This document shows positions 62,845-64,000 of a DNA stretch of 64,000 nucleotides, one piece after another. This stretch comes from Paragonimus westermani. Its lineage: Eukaryota; Platyhelminthes; Trematoda; Plagiorchiida; Troglotrematidae. The position numbers and the translations under genes are program-made. The stretch is taken from positions 112,951 through 176,950 of the forward strand of contig QNGE01001031.1 of the NCBI GenBank assembly GCA_008508345.1, in the 5' to 3' direction. Every line of letters begins with the position of its first letter. The first letter of the stretch is position 1. The notes beneath the pieces are model-generated. The model did not search any database. It had not been told where the DNA came from and was given only the letters and a program-made list of their open reading frames with translations.

Positions 62845-62935
62845 TCGACAGAGTCTGCCCGTCTCGAAGACACGCCGGCGAACCTCGTCACTGCCGATAT
62901 GTTTTTCACATGAAAGAGTGACGGTCGGAAATATG
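62845..62935 (-). mobile_element. Short RTE-type LINE fragment I
   Basis: ACAGAGTCTGCCCGTCTCGA matches the duplicated fragment A (one change, T for C, in 20 bases), followed by a looser match through GTGACGGTCGGAAA. No more of the element is visible. Confidence 0.6.
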
Positions 62936-63339
62936 CTCCCAGCGATATACGACTTAGAAAATTGGACAGCCTTTTTTGGAGAATTGCAGTATCAAGGCCA
63001 AGCCGAACAAATGAATAGCAACAGAAGGTGGTACAGAATATGAGTCAACGTCTAATAAGATCGGTGGATACAGTCAGGCCAGTGGTGCCTCCTGTGGGCT
63101 CAGCGTATCGGCCAAAGTACACATCCTCTTTCAGAAGATAGTGCCCGTAGAACCCAAGCGCCATCCACGATATTTTTAACTTAGTGCTGGGGTAAGTGAA
63201 ACGCTATTGATGGGCTCATGAAACAATGCACAGCTCATAACAAACGATGCTGTATTCGATGTTGATACAACGAAATAATTTCGGTTAATTTTTTATGCAA
63301 TCAGGAAAATTTGGTTAGCATGTACCACACAGTCCATGT

Positions 63340-63535
63340 GAGGACATTAAGTTTCATCGTTGAGTTGAGACCCGGAGCACTTGTTGATGCATGGGGGCTG
63401 ATCGCGAAAGTTGCCATTTGCATCGCACTGATAGGATTTCTTATCGTCGCCTAGCTTCACCTCACAATGTAATCTGATCACGTCAAATGGCGAAGGACAG
63501 CATCGCTGGGCCTCTGGTGATCTACCGTGCACTTA
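63340..63535 (-). CDS. Possible sushi/CCP-like exon or relic
   Basis: The minus-strand frame reads CCPSPFDVIRLHCEVKLG, KKSYQCDANGNFRDQPPC and INKC, with Cys spacing and a G-x-F like the second half of a sushi (CCP) module. It ends in a stop at about 63347. An overlapping frame (63478-63681) contains SVFKCTVDHQRPS, which suggests a frameshift. CCP modules occur in secreted and surface proteins and are unrelated to NUP205. It could be chance. Confidence 0.3.
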
Positions 63536-64000
63536 AATACGCTCCCGTTGAGATGCTGAAATCCCCGTTTAAAATCTGTCAGTTTACTTCCTTTGTGGCG
63601 TGAGCAAGAGAGAACGAGTTTTTTTAAAAAAGAATTACAAGTCGTATGAGACCTAGACACATAAATATGAAACTCCCCCACCGCTCCAAATCAGCCATGC
63701 AGCGGCCAAACAACTGTGGTATTGGCTAGGCAATAGCATATATGCGGCTTTCAAATAACTTGACGTCTACGTCACCGACTTACACTGAACAAGCGCTTCA
63801 GTCCGAAGTGGTCATACAATGTTAACATATTTTATCCTTGATTTGCGTATAACTCGCTGATTGCAAATCATATTCAAACAAAACTCGGCCAGTTGGTTTA
63901 TTTACTTGCAGCGAGAAAAGATGGTTGTCAGATAAGGCTGAAAGATGAGGTGGCTTTGTGATTTTGTAGCGAGACGAATAGACAACAAAGAAAATCAGTA

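Noticed and set aside
1..64000. CRISPR arrays, operons, ribosome binding sites or other prokaryotic signals
   Set aside because: None present; the window is eukaryotic.

Overview
The window is eukaryotic, most likely from a flatworm and probably a digenean trematode. The evidence is one spliced gene spread over more than 60 kb, introns of 0.1 to 6.8 kb, AT-rich intron sequence, and many decayed RTE-type LINE copies whose protein sequence resembles those I know from liver flukes. There is no prokaryotic gene organisation. The species cannot be fixed from the sequence alone.

The backbone is a single minus-strand gene, an orthologue of the nuclear pore inner-ring scaffold nucleoporin NUP205 (Nup192 in fungi). 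I reconstructed 22 exons by hand, from 61712 down to 1407. Each has an AG acceptor and a GT donor, the reading phases chain without a break, and the exons line up in order with human NUP205 as I remember it. The exons sum to 5,524 nt, about 1,841 codons. The N-terminal exons lie beyond position 64000 and the C-terminal exons before position 1. One conserved segment, expected between 23716 and 27950, was not found.

Everything else is intronic. From left to right: an RTE fragment with a nearly perfect 711-bp tandem duplication (4155-5716); an internally deleted RTE copy (6376-7210); a Penelope-like reverse transcriptase relic (21285-21800) followed by a 30-bp-arm hairpin (21865-21938); RTE fragments at 25.3 and 30.0 kb; a near full-length but dead RTE copy (32985-36130); a 242-bp foldback element with two 114-bp arms (36247-36488); a tRNA-like sequence at 38.0 kb; another long RTE copy with a nested insertion (42100-44940); a Ty3/gypsy pol relic with a duplicated C-terminal tail (45887-47745); a 48-bp in-frame repeat (49459-49562); RTE fragments at 54.6-55.2, 58.9-60.8 and 62.8 kb; and a possible sushi-like exon near 63.4 kb. 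Eight of the nine RTE copies lie in the same orientation as NUP205.

I did not find a new multi-gene system. The observations most worth following are the foldback element, the tandem duplication, a candidate poison exon at 32110-32249, the expanded exon 10, and the gypsy tail duplication.
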